Assembly: GCA_947593355.1 (NCBI GenBank)
Contig: CANQDO010000005.1
Location: 1 to 54,574 of the forward strand
DNA length: 54,574 bases
Direction of reading: 5' to 3'
Origin: an uncultured Clostridia bacterium
Lineage (GTDB): Bacteria; Bacillota; Clostridia; TANB77; CAG-508
Below, piece after piece: positions 8,987-17,852 of this stretch (its first letter is position 1; each line of letters begins with the position of its first letter). A program made the translations under genes and the position numbers. The notes beneath the pieces were generated by a model. The model did no database searches, was not told the DNA's origin, and saw only the letters and a program-made list of their open reading frames with translations.

Positions 8987-9307
8987 ATGGTAATAGTTAA
9001 TTTGAAAGATATTCGGAATTTAAATTTACCACTTAACACAAATGAAAAGATATTAAAACTGGAAAATAGGGGCATTCAAAGATCCCAAGCAAGGTGGAAA
9101 TTAAAAGAATTTGAACAGAAGTATGGTCAGAAAACTCGACAGTTGATGACTAGATTTAAAGATCGCTATTTGGTATATGTAAATGCGGCATATGCATATA
9201 TACCGGATGAAGTAAAAAGTCAATGGCTTACATATTATGAAATTTACGTAAGATCTTCATTAGAATACAAAATGTTCATTTGGCTTAACAAATTTTTTAA
9301 GTTTTAA
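8987..9307 (+). CDS. Small orphan protein with an early in-frame CGG codon
   Basis: 106 residues, basic and aromatic-rich, no signal or membrane segment; family not recognised. It has its own promoter, a strong AAGGAGAGGGG ribosome site and a terminator, so it is probably expressed as a single gene. Codon use is less AGA-biased than in its neighbours (CGA and CGC occur). Codon 10 is CGG (9014-9016). A +1 shift there would read GGA ATT TAA and stop at once. It is therefore one of three ORFs that conflict with CGG always shifting, or are controlled by it. Confidence 0.65.
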   Translation: MVIVNLKDIRNLNLPLNTNEKILKLENRGIQRSQARWKLKEFEQKYGQKTRQLMTRFKDRYLVYVNAAYAYIPDEVKSQWLTYYEIYVRSSLEYKMFIWLNKFFKF

Positions 9308-9311
9308 AAAT

Positions 9312-9356
9312 TCAAAGTCTCTTTATGGTTAGAAATAATCATAAAGGGACTTTTGA
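9312..9356 (+). terminator. Terminator-like hairpin
   Basis: TCAAAGTCTCTTTATG pairs with CATAAAGGGACTTTTGA; a short T run lies in the 3' arm. Confidence 0.7.
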
Positions 9357-9429
9357 AAATTGTACTATACAAAAGTAATAAAATATGATAAAATGCAAAA
9401 AGTATTATTAGCGAAAGGAATGAAATTTA

Positions 9430-11136
9430 ATGATAAATTTTAAAAGTGTAATAGCAGAGCAAATAGCAAAAGCTACTAATTTAAATAAAGATGAGTTAGA
9501 AAGTTATATAGAAATACCAAAAGATGTAAGTATGGGAGATTATGCATTCCCCTGTTTTAGACTTGCCAAAGAATTAAAAAAGGCTCCGCCTATTATAGCA
9601 AATGAAATTAAAGATAAATTAGAAATAGATGAAAATTTTATAAAAAAAGTGGAAATAGTAGGAGGATATATAAACTTTTATATAAATTCAATATCTGTAG
9701 TGCAAGATGTTTTAGAAAGATTTGATAAACAAAAAGAAAATTTTGGAAAGCCAAATGAAACTATAAACAAAACGGTAGTTATAGATTACTCTGCACCTAA
9801 TATTGCAAAACCTTTTCATATAGGTCATTTGCGTTCTACAGTTATAGGTGGGGCATTGTATAACATATATAAGTTTTTGGGGTACAATACAATAGGAATA
9901 AACCATTTGGGAGATTATGGAACTCAATTTGGAAAATTAATAGAAGGCTATAAACGTTGGGGCAACGAATATAAAGTAGAAGAAAACCCAATAGATGAAC
10001 TTACTAAAATATACATTAGAATAAACGAGCTATGCAAAGAAGATGAAAGCGTTTTAGAGGAATGTAGAAATAACTTTAAAAAGTTAGAAGATGGTGATAA
10101 ATACTGTGTAGAAATTTGGACAAGGTTTAGAGAATTAAGCTTAAAAGAGTTTCAAAAAGTATATGATATATTAGGAAGCAAATTTGACTCTTGGAATGGT
10201 GAAGCATTTTATTCAGATAAAATGGGTGAAATTATAGAAATATTAGAAAAAACAGGAAGATTAGTAGAGTCTGAAGGCGCAAGAATAATAGATTTAGGTG
10301 AAAACATTGCTCCATGTATAATTGGAAAAACAAATGGTTCAACAACATATGCAACAAGGGATTTAGCTGCAATTATGTATAGAGCTAGAACTTATGATTT
10401 TGATAAAGCACTATATGTTACATCATATGAGCAAAATTTGCACTTTAAACAAGTATTTGAAGTTGCAAAGTTATTAGGTTTAGACACAAAATATACAGAG
10501 GGTTTAGAGCATGTACCTTTTGGAATGGTTAGGTTAAAAGAAGGAAAAATGTCTACAAGGGAAGGTAATATAATAAAGCTAGAAGATTTATTAAATGAAG
10601 CAATTTCAAGAGCTTTAAAAATTATAGAGGAAAAGAATCCAGAACTTGAAGACAAAGAAGATGTTGCTAAAAAAGTAGGAATAGGAGCAGTTATTTTTAA
10701 CGATTTATCAAACAACAGAATAAAAGATGAAGTATTTGATTGGGATGTTATGCTAAACTTTCAAGGTGAAACAGGTCCATATATTCAATATATATATGTA
10801 AGAACTAAAAGTGTAATGGAAAAGGCAGGTTATGTTCCAGAATTAAAAGATATAGATTTAACAAATTTAAATGATAATGATTCATTTACAATATCAAAGT
10901 TAATGTATGAATTTGAAAGCATTTTAAAAGAAGCAACTTTAAAAAATGAACCATCAATATTGTCCAGGTATTTAATAGATTTAAGTCAAGCATATAGTAG
11001 TTTTTATAATAATAACAAAATTATTGGTGAAGATAAAAAGGTACAAGATGCAAGATTATATTTAACTTATGCTGTAGGAATGGTTTTAAAAATAGGAGCA
11101 AACTTACTTGGAATACAAATGCCAGATAGAATGTAA
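9430..11136 (+). CDS. argS: Arginyl-tRNA synthetase
   Basis: 568-residue class I aminoacyl-tRNA synthetase that charges tRNA-Arg. The N-terminal Add-1 domain (about residues 1-100) is followed by the catalytic fold with the HIGH motif FHIGHLRS (about residue 128) and the ArgRS-type KMSTREGN (about residue 373), then the anticodon-binding DALR domain ending at the normal C-terminus IQMPDRM. AAAGGAATG lies 8-10 bases before the ATG. It is intact and contains no CGG codon. This matters because CGG is normally read by a tRNA-Arg charged by this enzyme. Confidence 0.96.
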   Translation: MINFKSVIAEQIAKATNLNKDELESYIEIPKDVSMGDYAFPCFRLAKELKKAPPIIANEIKDKLEIDENFIKKVEIVGGYINFYINSISVVQDVLERFDKQKENFGKPNETINKTVVIDYSAPNIAKPFHIGHLRSTVIGGALYNIYKFLGYNTIGINHLGDYGTQFGKLIEGYKRWGNEYKVEENPIDELTKIYIRINELCKEDESVLEECRNNFKKLEDGDKYCVEIWTRFRELSLKEFQKVYDILGSKFDSWNGEAFYSDKMGEIIEILEKTGRLVESEGARIIDLGENIAPCIIGKTNGSTTYATRDLAAIMYRARTYDFDKALYVTSYEQNLHFKQVFEVAKLLGLDTKYTEGLEHVPFGMVRLKEGKMSTREGNIIKLEDLLNEAISRALKIIEEKNPELEDKEDVAKKVGIGAVIFNDLSNNRIKDEVFDWDVMLNFQGETGPYIQYIYVRTKSVMEKAGYVPELKDIDLTNLNDNDSFTISKLMYEFESILKEATLKNEPSILSRYLIDLSQAYSSFYNNNKIIGEDKKVQDARLYLTYAVGMVLKIGANLLGIQMPDRM

Positions 11137-11141
11137 AATAA

Positions 11142-11167
11142 AGCCCTCAACTGAAAAGTTGAGGGCT
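11142..11167. terminator. Bidirectional terminator between argS and the LCP gene
   Basis: AGCCCTCAACT and AGTTGAGGGCT form a strong stem with an A-rich loop between two convergent genes. Confidence 0.75.
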
Positions 11168-11194
11168 AATATTATATTAATTTGTATAATCCGT

Positions 11195-11281
11195 TTTATT
11201 ATTAATTTGTAGATTTTGTTTTTTGAATAATAGTATTGCTAATTTGTATATCCTGTTTTTTGAATAATAGCATTGCTAATT
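11195..11281. repeat. Tandem duplication at the 3' end of the LCP gene
   Basis: Two imperfect copies, about 45 bp each, of TAATTTGTA...TGTTTTTTGAATAATAG(C/T)ATTGC. The inner copy encodes the C-terminus (NAIIQKTGYTN); the outer copy is out of frame beyond the stop. Confidence 0.7.
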
Positions 11282-12376
11282 TGTTTAACTGTATCTGAAA
11301 CTTCATAATCTTCATTAGCGAATAATTTTTCATGAAGCTTTTTAACATTGCTTTCTAGTGTAATTGGAATACCGTACCATGCAGACATTGTTTTACCTCT
11401 TGTTTCATAAGGCCAACCTTCACTATTATTAATATTAAAAGATAAAGCTTGAGGCATTAAACTTATTATTTCATTTTGACTTATATTAGTTCTTATATGT
11501 GGTAATACAATATTTAGTAAATTATTTAATTGACCAATATCCATAGCTTTTACTTTACTGAATACGGCTGTTAATACTGTTCTCATACGTTCTGTTCTTT
11601 GATAGTCTGTATCTATTTTTCTAATTCTAGAATATGCCAAAGCTTGTTCACCATTTAAATTATATTTACCAGCACTAGAAATTCCTGGAATACTTCCTGA
11701 ATTTGCTTCTGCACTAGTTATATTAACTGTAACTCCTCCAATACTATCAATTACTGTTTTAACAGTATCAAAGTTAACAGTTACATATTCACTTATATTT
11801 AAATCAAGGTTTTTATTAAGTGTATTCATTGCAAGCAATGCACCACCATATGAATATGCATGAGTTACTTTATCAAGACCGTGACCGTTCAATATCTAAA
11901 TATGTATCTCTATATACAGATGTAAGAGCAACATCATGAGTTGTATTATTTATAGTAACTAAAATTATACAGTCACTTCTATTACCAAGAGAGAAGGTAT
12001 CAGACCTTGCATCAATTCCAAAAAGAACAATATTTCTATAATTTGAAATACTTTCAGCAACATTGGTATTTACTACAATATCTTCTTCTGATATAGAAGT
12101 ATCATAATCTAATTTACCTAATGTATTATTTATATAAGATAATGCTATTGCAAATAAAATGGCCAGAATTATAAGAATAACAAGGATTACAACAAGCACG
12201 ACAATAGCAATTTTTTTACCTTTATGCTTTTTATTTTTGTTTTTACCATTTTGCAAATCATCATTTTGTATAGTTTCACGCTTTTTAGAAGTTTTTTTAC
12301 TTCTAGAATGTGATGAATCCGCAGAATGTTTGCCTCTGCCAGATTTTTGTGTATTATCAGTTTCATTTGTTCTCAA
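11239..12376 (-). CDS. LytR-CpsA-Psr family cell-wall polymer ligase, read through a CGG +1 frameshift
   Basis: Likely attaches teichoic-acid-like or capsular polymers to peptidoglycan. A basic, Ser-rich cytoplasmic tail and a membrane helix (IAIVVLVVILVILIILAILFAIAL) lead to the LCP domain: LFGIDARSDT, RSDCIILVTIN, SVYRDTYLDIE. Frame 0 then reads CGG (11887-11885) and stops four codons later. Skipping C11887 gives GGT CAC GGT CTT, that is G-H-G-L-DKVTHAYSYGG, the exact LCP continuation, with the conserved RIRKIDTDYQRTERMRTVL further on. The total is 378 residues, normal for the family. The start at 12376 has AGGAGG upstream. A partial duplication of the gene's end lies just downstream. Confidence 0.9.
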
Positions 12377-12519
12377 AATAATTACCTCCTAATATATTCA
12401 TTATATAATTTAAATATAAAAATGTAAAGAATTATTGAAAAGAATTATAAATAATGTTATTATATGCAAAGAATATAAATTATTTATACTTTGCAAGCAA
12501 AGAAAGGAATTCATTTTAT

Positions 12520-13486
12520 ATGAAAGTTAGAAGATTAATTTTTTTATTACTAATAATATTAAATTGTATTGCAATATTTAATTTTTCAAATCAAGTGGCT
12601 GACGACTCTAGTAATACCAGTCGGAAGAGTAGTAAAATTTATATCTGAATTAATACCAGCAATAAAAAATATGCCTGAGAAAGAAAAAATAGAATTTCAA
12701 AACAATGTAATGCAACCAATAGTAAGAAAGGTTGCCCATTTTTCTATTTATACTTTGTTAGGGTTATGGTTAATGAACTTTATGGTTACATTTAAAAGGT
12801 CATTTTATCAATCAGGCGTAACTTCTGTGTTTTTGGGCTTTCTATATGCTTGTAGTGATGAAATACATCAGCTTTTTATACCCGGTAGAAGTGGGGAATT
12901 TTTAGATATTTGTATTGATACTTTAGGCGTAATATTAGGTAGTATTATTGTAACAATAGTTATAAAAATATATAGAAAAGTACGAAAAAAAGATAGAAAA
13001 ATTAAATTAGGTAAAGATATAAATGTACTTTTTATTTCTAGCACAGGGGGGCATTTTAGTGAACTTATGCAGTTAAAGCCTTTATTTAATGAGTGTAATT
13101 ATCATATTGTAACAGAAAAAACAGCATCTAATAAGAATTTAAAAGAGCAATATGGTAAAAAATTTAACTTTTTATTATACAGAACTAAAAAAACGCCAAT
13201 ATCTTATGCATTTATTTTATTTGCCAATTGTTTTATTAGTTTGTATATATTTTTAAAAGTAAGGCCTCACATAATAGTAACTACAGGAACTCACACTGCA
13301 GGTCCAATGTGCTGTATTGCAAAAATATTAGGTAGTAAAATTATATATATAGAAACATTTGCAAATAGAACTACAAAAACACAAACAGGAAGTTTATTAT
13401 ACTTTTTAGCAGATTCATTTATAGTTCAATGGGATGAAATGCTAAAAGTATATCCAAAGGCGAAATGTTTTGGTTGGATTTACTAA
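12520..13486 (+). CDS. VanZ-like protein fused to Alg14/PssD-like glycosyltransferase subunit, read through a CGG +1 frameshift
   Basis: 321 residues after correction. Residues 1 to about 160 are a VanZ-like membrane domain with several helices and the family motifs RKVAHFSIYTLLG and FLYACSDEIHQLFIPGRSG. From about 168 (INVLFISSTGGHFSELMQL) it is an Alg14/PssD-like domain, the membrane-anchored partner of a UDP-sugar transferase. Codon 35 is CGG (12622-12624): frame 0 ends shortly after, while skipping C12622 gives T-S-G-R-V-V-K-F-I-S and the whole remaining protein. ATG 12520 follows AAAGGA. The fusion supplies a membrane anchor; the catalytic Alg13-like partner follows. Confidence 0.87.
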
Positions 13487-13519
13487 TAAAATATTAAATA
13501 TAGAAAAGTAGGGAAGTAT

Positions 13520-14008
13520 ATGATTTTTGTAACATTGGGAACACAGGATAAGCCTTTTGAACGTCTAATAAAAGCAGTGGAAGAACAAGTTCTAAAGGGC
13601 AATATTAAAGATGAAGTTATTGTACAAGCTGGGTGTACAAAATATAAATCTGAAAAAATTAAAATACTAGAATATATACCAATAGATGAGTTTGAAAAAT
13701 ATATAAAACAAGCAGACATAATTATTACTCATGCAGGTGTTGGTTCTATTATTATGGCTTTAGAAAACAATAAAAAAGTTATAGCAGGTGCAAGGTTAAA
13801 ACAATACGGGGAGCATGTTAATGATCATCAACTACAAATACTTGATAATTTTAGCGAAAATGGTTATATTTTAAAATTAGATAAATTTGAAAATTTAGAT
13901 AAAGTTTTAGAAAAAGCAAAAAATTTTGTACCAAAAAAATTTGAGAGCAATAACATAAATTTTGTGAATAGCTTAAGAGATGAGATGCAAAATTTATTAC
14001 AACAATAA
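13520..14008 (+). CDS. Alg13/PssE-like glycosyltransferase subunit
   Basis: 162-residue GT-B C-terminal half that binds the UDP-sugar donor. MIFVTLGTQDKPFERL at the start and the donor-site segment IIITHAGVGSIIMALENNKKVIAGARLKQYGEHVNDHQLQI are typical of PssE/Alg13. It lies 33 bp after the Alg14-like subunit; such pairs form one two-component enzyme in polysaccharide or lipid-glycan synthesis. The acceptor sugar cannot be inferred. Confidence 0.88.
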   Translation: MIFVTLGTQDKPFERLIKAVEEQVLKGNIKDEVIVQAGCTKYKSEKIKILEYIPIDEFEKYIKQADIIITHAGVGSIIMALENNKKVIAGARLKQYGEHVNDHQLQILDNFSENGYILKLDKFENLDKVLEKAKNFVPKKFESNNINFVNSLRDEMQNLLQQ

Positions 14009-14062
14009 AATGAAAAATTTTCATGTACTATGCATATTAGCATAAAAAGAAAGGAATTTAAT

Positions 14063-14572
14063 ATGAACAAATTAACATTAAATAAATTAAATTATGGATT
14101 GTATATAATAACTTCAAAAAATGATGATAAGTTTTCAGGGTGCATTGTAAATACTGTAACACAGATTACAGCAGAAGAAAAGCCTAAAATTATAGTAGCA
14201 TTAAATAAAGAAAATTACACTACGGAATTAGTAGAAAAAAGTGAGAAAGCTAATATATCAATATTATCGCAAAAAGCAGATATGTTGCAAATTGGTAAAT
14301 TTGGATTTAGAACTGGAAAAGAAATAAATAAGTTAGAAGATACAGAGTATATAATCGGAAAAAATGAAGTACCTACAGTAATTCAAAATGCCGTTGCTTA
14401 TATGGAATGTAATGTAATTGAAAAAATAGACTGTAATACTCATTATATATTTGTACTTGAATTACAAGAAGCAGAGTCTGTAGATGAAAATGAAACACCT
14501 ATGACTTATGATTATTACCATAATGTAATAAAAGGAAAGACCCCGCCAAAAGCTTCTACTTATATTCAATAA
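14063..14572 (+). CDS. Flavin reductase-like FMN-binding protein
   Basis: 169 residues, beginning MNKLTLNKLNYGLYIITSK, matching the FMN-binding split-barrel flavin reductase domain (GCIVNTVTQITAEEKPKIIVALNKENYT, with the cofactor-contact region SILSQKADMLQIGKFGF). Related clostridial proteins occur with rubredoxin as oxygen- or NO-handling electron carriers; no rubredoxin domain is fused here. The ATG at 14063 has AAAGGAA upstream; the longer ORF start at 14030 has no site. Confidence 0.82.
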   Translation: MNKLTLNKLNYGLYIITSKNDDKFSGCIVNTVTQITAEEKPKIIVALNKENYTTELVEKSEKANISILSQKADMLQIGKFGFRTGKEINKLEDTEYIIGKNEVPTVIQNAVAYMECNVIEKIDCNTHYIFVLELQEAESVDENETPMTYDYYHNVIKGKTPPKASTYIQ

Positions 14573-14577
14573 AATAA

Positions 14578-14620
14578 AAAAAAGAATGAACTATGTATAT
14601 TACAAAGTTCATTCTTTTTT
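14578..14620 (+). terminator. Intrinsic terminator
   Basis: AAAAGAATGAACT pairs with AGTTCATTCTTTT and ends in a T run. Confidence 0.85.
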
Positions 14621-14633
14621 ATTTGTTTAAATG

Positions 14634-14649
14634 GTCGGAGTGTTCTTAT
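14634..14649 (-). other. tRNA 3'-end-like fragment and possible left attachment site
   Basis: On the minus strand TGGTCGGAGTG reads CACTCCGACCA, which looks like the acceptor 3' arm, discriminator A and CCA of a tRNA, but no tRNA body is attached. The adjacent TGTTCTTAT (14641-14649) recurs at 22764-22772 beside the serine recombinase and tRNA-Leu, so the two could be the ends of the inserted element. Confidence 0.35.
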
Positions 14650-14779
14650 AGGACTTTTCAAGAAAAGTTGAAAAATCAATAGTTATACGGCACACTAAAA
14701 AGCATATTTACATTTAATTTTAAATAAAAGTGATTAGTTTCATTTATGATCCTAATCACTTTTATTATAGTTATAAATA

Positions 14780-15709
14780 TTACATACCACCACCAGCATC
14801 TTCTACGTGTTCTTCTACATTAGTTATTGTAAAAGTACTGTCTTGATTTTGTTTTAGTGTAACTCTACAAAATATACCGTCTTTTTTTATTTGTTCTTTT
14901 ACTATTCCATTTCCCCAATAGCCATAACCTGAGTCCATAGCACAAGTTACATAAGAATAACCTGCACTAGTATTCATCTTTCCAAATCTTTCATCTAAAG
15001 CTTTAAAAATTTGTTCTTTTATTTCCTCTTTATAGTCGTTAGGATTTCCATACCAAACTCCATCATAAAGTTTAAGATTATCAAGTGTCCTATATGGAGT
15101 TGAAAAACCAAATTGATTTTCATAAAAATCATTTTCTATTTTTAATTCATAATCTATACCTGATAACGCAATAAATTTATATGTATCATATTGTTCATTA
15201 TCGTTATTTTCTTCTTTTGGTATTTCAACTCCATTATATGTAATTTTTGAATCTCTCCAAGTTTTACACTCTTGTTCCTCATATAAATCATCTATAAGTA
15301 ATTTATTTTCAGGCTTTTTTACGTCCATATATTCAGTTTCTGTTCCGTTAATGGTTAATTTGTAACTTACTTTTTCATCATCTTCGGTTGATTTTACATA
15401 ATCAAAACTAATTACATTAGTATTATTTTCTCTCATTTCTTCAAAGTATTGCTTTTTCTTTTCTTCTAATTTTTCTTCTGTTATAAGTACACTCTCTGGA
15501 AAATATGCAATATCAATAATATCTCCATAATTTCCTTTTACTAAAATATCTCCGTATTGTTCTATAATGCTGTCAGGATTATTTTTATTAGCATTAGCCT
15601 TTTTTGACCCTGAATTTTCATTACCACTTTTGTTAAAAATCACAATGCTTACAGTAACTATAATAATAGCTAGTATAGCACCTCCTACACCAATCCAAAT
15701 TTTTTTCAT
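14780..15709 (-). CDS. Membrane-anchored exported protein, unknown function
   Basis: 309 residues, family not recognised. A short positive start, one N-terminal helix (IWIGVGGAILAIIIVTVSIVIF) and a Ser/Asn/Lys linker precede an extracytoplasmic domain rich in acidic and aromatic residues. No lipobox Cys is present. The C-terminal part (FGKMNTSAGYSYVTCAMDSGYGYWG) has a lone Cys pair with C-terminal FCRVTL. The start is supported by AAAGGGGGAATTT upstream on the minus strand. It may be host DNA or the left flank of the mobile element. Confidence 0.7.
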   Translation of the reverse strand: MKKIWIGVGGAILAIIIVTVSIVIFNKSGNENSGSKKANANKNNPDSIIEQYGDILVKGNYGDIIDIAYFPESVLITEEKLEEKKKQYFEEMRENNTNVISFDYVKSTEDDEKVSYKLTINGTETEYMDVKKPENKLLIDDLYEEQECKTWRDSKITYNGVEIPKEENNDNEQYDTYKFIALSGIDYELKIENDFYENQFGFSTPYRTLDNLKLYDGVWYGNPNDYKEEIKEQIFKALDERFGKMNTSAGYSYVTCAMDSGYGYWGNGIVKEQIKKDGIFCRVTLKQNQDSTFTITNVEEHVEDAGGGM

Positions 15710-15777
15710 TTTAAATTCCCCCTTTAAATTTGTTTTTATTATATTACATTATTCGACAAAATACTACTTTTTTTAAT

Positions 15778-15993
15778 TTATTCTCTAATATTTTTTTCTC
15801 TGCAAAATGTTTCCTTTAAATATCTTGCTTGTTCATTAGTTAATTTATTGTTAATAACTGCTAGATTAAGTAAGGACTTTATATTTTCCCATTTCATAGT
15901 TTTACATTTTCCTTTTGCAGTAAGTTCTATATATTCTAATATTTCTTCAAATATATAATATGGTATATTAAAATCTTTGTTTATTTCTTCCAT
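15778..15993 (-). CDS. Small hypothetical protein, divergent from the regulator gene
   Basis: 71 residues starting MEEINKDFNIPYYIFEE; AAGGAAT precedes this ATG on the minus strand, whereas the longer ORF start (16017) has no site. Helical and charged, no recognised domain. Its promoter region faces the ribbon-helix-helix-like gene at 16117 across about 120 bp containing repeated GCAATA/GCAATG motifs, a layout typical of a regulatory module at the end of an integrative element. Confidence 0.55.
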   Translation of the reverse strand: MEEINKDFNIPYYIFEEILEYIELTAKGKCKTMKWENIKSLLNLAVINNKLTNEQARYLKETFCREKNIRE

Positions 15994-16116
15994 AAAATTA
16001 TTCCTTTTTATTTTCATATTTAAGTCATTGATATTTTATCATAAAGCAATACAAATTGCAATGCTTATTTTTGATATTTTTTGCAATACTATTAGTATAT
16101 ATAGGAGGTGTTGCAA

Positions 16117-16290
16117 ATGGCATTTCAAATTAAACCAAATAAAAAAGAAACTGAAAATAAAACAATTAGATTTCCAATTCCTTTAATTGATAGAATTGAA
16201 AAGGCTATTGTAAATCAAGATGTAACATTTTCAAGATTTGTAATTCAAGCGTGTGAATACGCATTAGATAATATGAAGAACAAAAAATAA
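16117..16290 (+). CDS. Small ribbon-helix-helix-like DNA-binding protein
   Basis: 57 residues. TIRFPIPLIDRIEKAI...VTFSRFVIQACEYALDNM has the strand-helix-helix pattern of Arc/MetJ-like or YlcI/YnfO-like repressors. AGGAGGT at 16103-16109 fixes the ATG at 16117. A strong terminator follows, so it is transcribed alone. Probably controls excision or transfer genes of the element; the target is unknown. Confidence 0.65.
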   Translation: MAFQIKPNKKETENKTIRFPIPLIDRIEKAIVNQDVTFSRFVIQACEYALDNMKNKK

Positions 16291-16294
16291 ATAA

Positions 16295-16336
16295 AAAACG
16301 ATTAAGAATTTAAAAATTATCTTAATCGTTTTTTTG
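16295..16336 (+). terminator. Intrinsic terminator
   Basis: AAAACGATTAAGA pairs with TCTTAATCGTTTT and is followed by Ts. Confidence 0.85.
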
Positions 16337-16383
16337 TTGAATTATATTGACAAATAATATATATATGAATATAATATATATGT

Positions 16384-16495
16384 AGGCGGTCATTTATTAC
16401 TATAATGATTATTGAAATATTTTTCAAAAAAGTGTTGACAATATAATATTATGATAGTATAATATAGCAAAGGCGGTCAAAAATATACTATAAAT
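16384..16495 (+). promoter_or_regulatory. Strong promoter bracketed by GGCGGTCA repeats
   Basis: Consensus TTGACA (16435-16440), 17-bp spacer and TATAAT (16458-16463). GGCGGTCA, followed after 3-7 bases by TACTATAA, occurs once upstream (from 16385) and once just after the -10 (from 16474), like paired operators. It drives the 16514 gene and probably the transfer module. Confidence 0.7.
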
Positions 16496-16513
16496 AACAG
16501 AAAGGAGTTATTT

Positions 16514-16906
16514 ATGAGAAGAAAATTTAAACTAAGAAAAGAAAGCGAAGAACTCTTAAAATTTTATAAAAAGCTTTACTATGATATAGAGGGCTATAAT
16601 GCAAGTTATACTTTTATTGTTAATAAAATTGTAGAAGAATTAAGCCCTGAATTTACTAAAATTGATTGGATTTTTGTAAAAAATACAAAATCTAATAAGG
16701 CACCAAAAAATGACAAAGAAGATACTATTTACGATACTACATTAAATTTGACAAATAGTACAGAAGCTAATATCAATATAGTTCAAAAACAAGTTAAAGA
16801 GCAATTTAAAATATCAAGAGTTCATATGGCTTTTGCTGTAAAGATGATATTAAGGGCTTATTACTTAAAAAATATACAAAAAATAAATATATATAAAAAC
16901 AAATAA
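16514..16906 (+). CDS. Hypothetical protein of the mobile element
   Basis: 130 residues, very basic, starting MRRKFKLRKESEELLKFYKKLYYD; no recognised domain. The N-terminal helical part and the C-terminal helix (VKEQFKISRVHMAFAVKMILRAYYL) suggest a nucleic-acid-binding accessory protein. AAAGGAG precedes the ATG. It is the first gene after the bracketed promoter. Confidence 0.6.
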   Translation: MRRKFKLRKESEELLKFYKKLYYDIEGYNASYTFIVNKIVEELSPEFTKIDWIFVKNTKSNKAPKNDKEDTIYDTTLNLTNSTEANINIVQKQVKEQFKISRVHMAFAVKMILRAYYLKNIQKINIYKNK

Positions 16907-17012
16907 AAATAAAAGCAAAGGAATATTCGTTTAAGAAACTTGGCGGTTACAAACGAATACTCCCCCTATACAGACACAATAAGTGTGCCTATATGTTTTA
17001 TTTTAACATATT

Positions 17013-17046
17013 AAGCACTTGTTGTAAATACAGCAGGTGCTTTTTA
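17013..17046 (+). terminator. Terminator-like hairpin
   Basis: AGCACTTGTTG pairs with CAGCAGGTGCT and is followed by TTTTT. Confidence 0.65.
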
Positions 17047-17109
17047 TATAAAAATTTGTTGCTCTATATTGTCGAGAATTACGCTATATAGGGCGAGGAG
17101 GTGAAAAAA

Positions 17110-17349
17110 ATGGTAGAAAAATTTTTAGTTCTTGCCACTGGCAAAAAAAATGGAGAGTTCTACAGTTTGGCTTCTAGAATTATCTCTGGTGAAAAAGAAA
17201 ATGGTGATTTTTATAGCTTTGTTGATAATAAAAATACACAAAGAGAAGAACAAAGCATACCTATTGGAACAATCCTAGAGTATGAAACTAAACGCGTAAT
17301 AGCACCAAAGCAAACCTTAAACATAAATAACAAACCTAAAGAAGATTAA
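17110..17349 (+). CDS. Small hypothetical protein of the mobile element
   Basis: 79 residues (MVEKFLVLATGKKNGEFYSLASRI...). Two similar strand segments, KKNGEFYSLAS and KENGDFYSFVD, suggest an internal duplication. The GAGGAGGTG box at 17096-17103 is the ribosome site, so ATG 17110 rather than the overlapping GTG 17101 is the start. Not recognised; position resembles the small conserved genes that precede the coupling protein in Tn916-like modules. Confidence 0.6.
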   Translation: MVEKFLVLATGKKNGEFYSLASRIISGEKENGDFYSFVDNKNTQREEQSIPIGTILEYETKRVIAPKQTLNINNKPKED

Positions 17350-17365
17350 ATATCTTACTTAAAAG

Positions 17366-17397
17366 GTCAATGGGGATCATTACAATTCCCCATTGAC
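17366..17397 (+). other. Intergenic hairpin
   Basis: GTCAATGGGGA and TCCCCATTGAC form an 11-bp stem without a T run; may stabilise or process the transcript. Confidence 0.6.
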
Positions 17398-17440
17398 AGA
17401 AAATTTAAAACAAATAATTAAATGAAAGGAAATTAAAAAA

Positions 17441-17779
17441 ATGAGTAAAAATGAAAATTTAAAAATATTAAAAAGGAAATATACAAAGAAGAAAGTTTAT
17501 AAAAATCATCTTATACTAAACGCAGGATTAAATTATAAACAAGTTAAGCATATAATAGATAGTTTATTTCAATATTATCATTATAATTCTCATACAGGAT
17601 TTATAGAAATTGAAATGATAACAACTAAAATAGTAAAAGGTAGAACATTATCAATGTCAATTTTTATAGGAAAAGGATTAACAAGCAAAAAACAAGAAAA
17701 AATTTTAATGAATAGTAGTTTTCAATATGATGTTTTTACTGGTATTTTAAACGTAATACATAAAGTTATCTATACATAA
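17441..17779 (+). CDS. Hypothetical protein of the mobile element
   Basis: 112 residues, strongly basic N-terminus (LKILKRKYTKKKVYKNH), then alternating strands; no domain recognised. AAAGGAAA precedes the ATG. Flanked by two perfect intergenic hairpins, which suggests processed or differentially stabilised mRNA segments in this operon. Confidence 0.55.
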   Translation: MSKNENLKILKRKYTKKKVYKNHLILNAGLNYKQVKHIIDSLFQYYHYNSHTGFIEIEMITTKIVKGRTLSMSIFIGKGLTSKKQEKILMNSSFQYDVFTGILNVIHKVIYT

Positions 17780-17789
17780 GCAATTATTA

Positions 17790-17811
17790 TAGAGGGGCTT
17801 TCCCCTCTATA
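17790..17811 (+). other. Intergenic hairpin
   Basis: TATAGAGGGG CTTT CCCCTCTATA, a perfect 10-bp stem with no T run. Confidence 0.6.
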
Positions 17812-17852
17812 TAATATAAAATATAAAAATTTTAAAGAAGGAGGAAAAAATA

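Noticed and set aside
11873..12376. LCP, VanZ, recombinase, spoIIIAD and prfB as ordinary pseudogenes
   Set aside because: All breaks are single Cs before in-phase GGN codons and no other damage is present in these genes.
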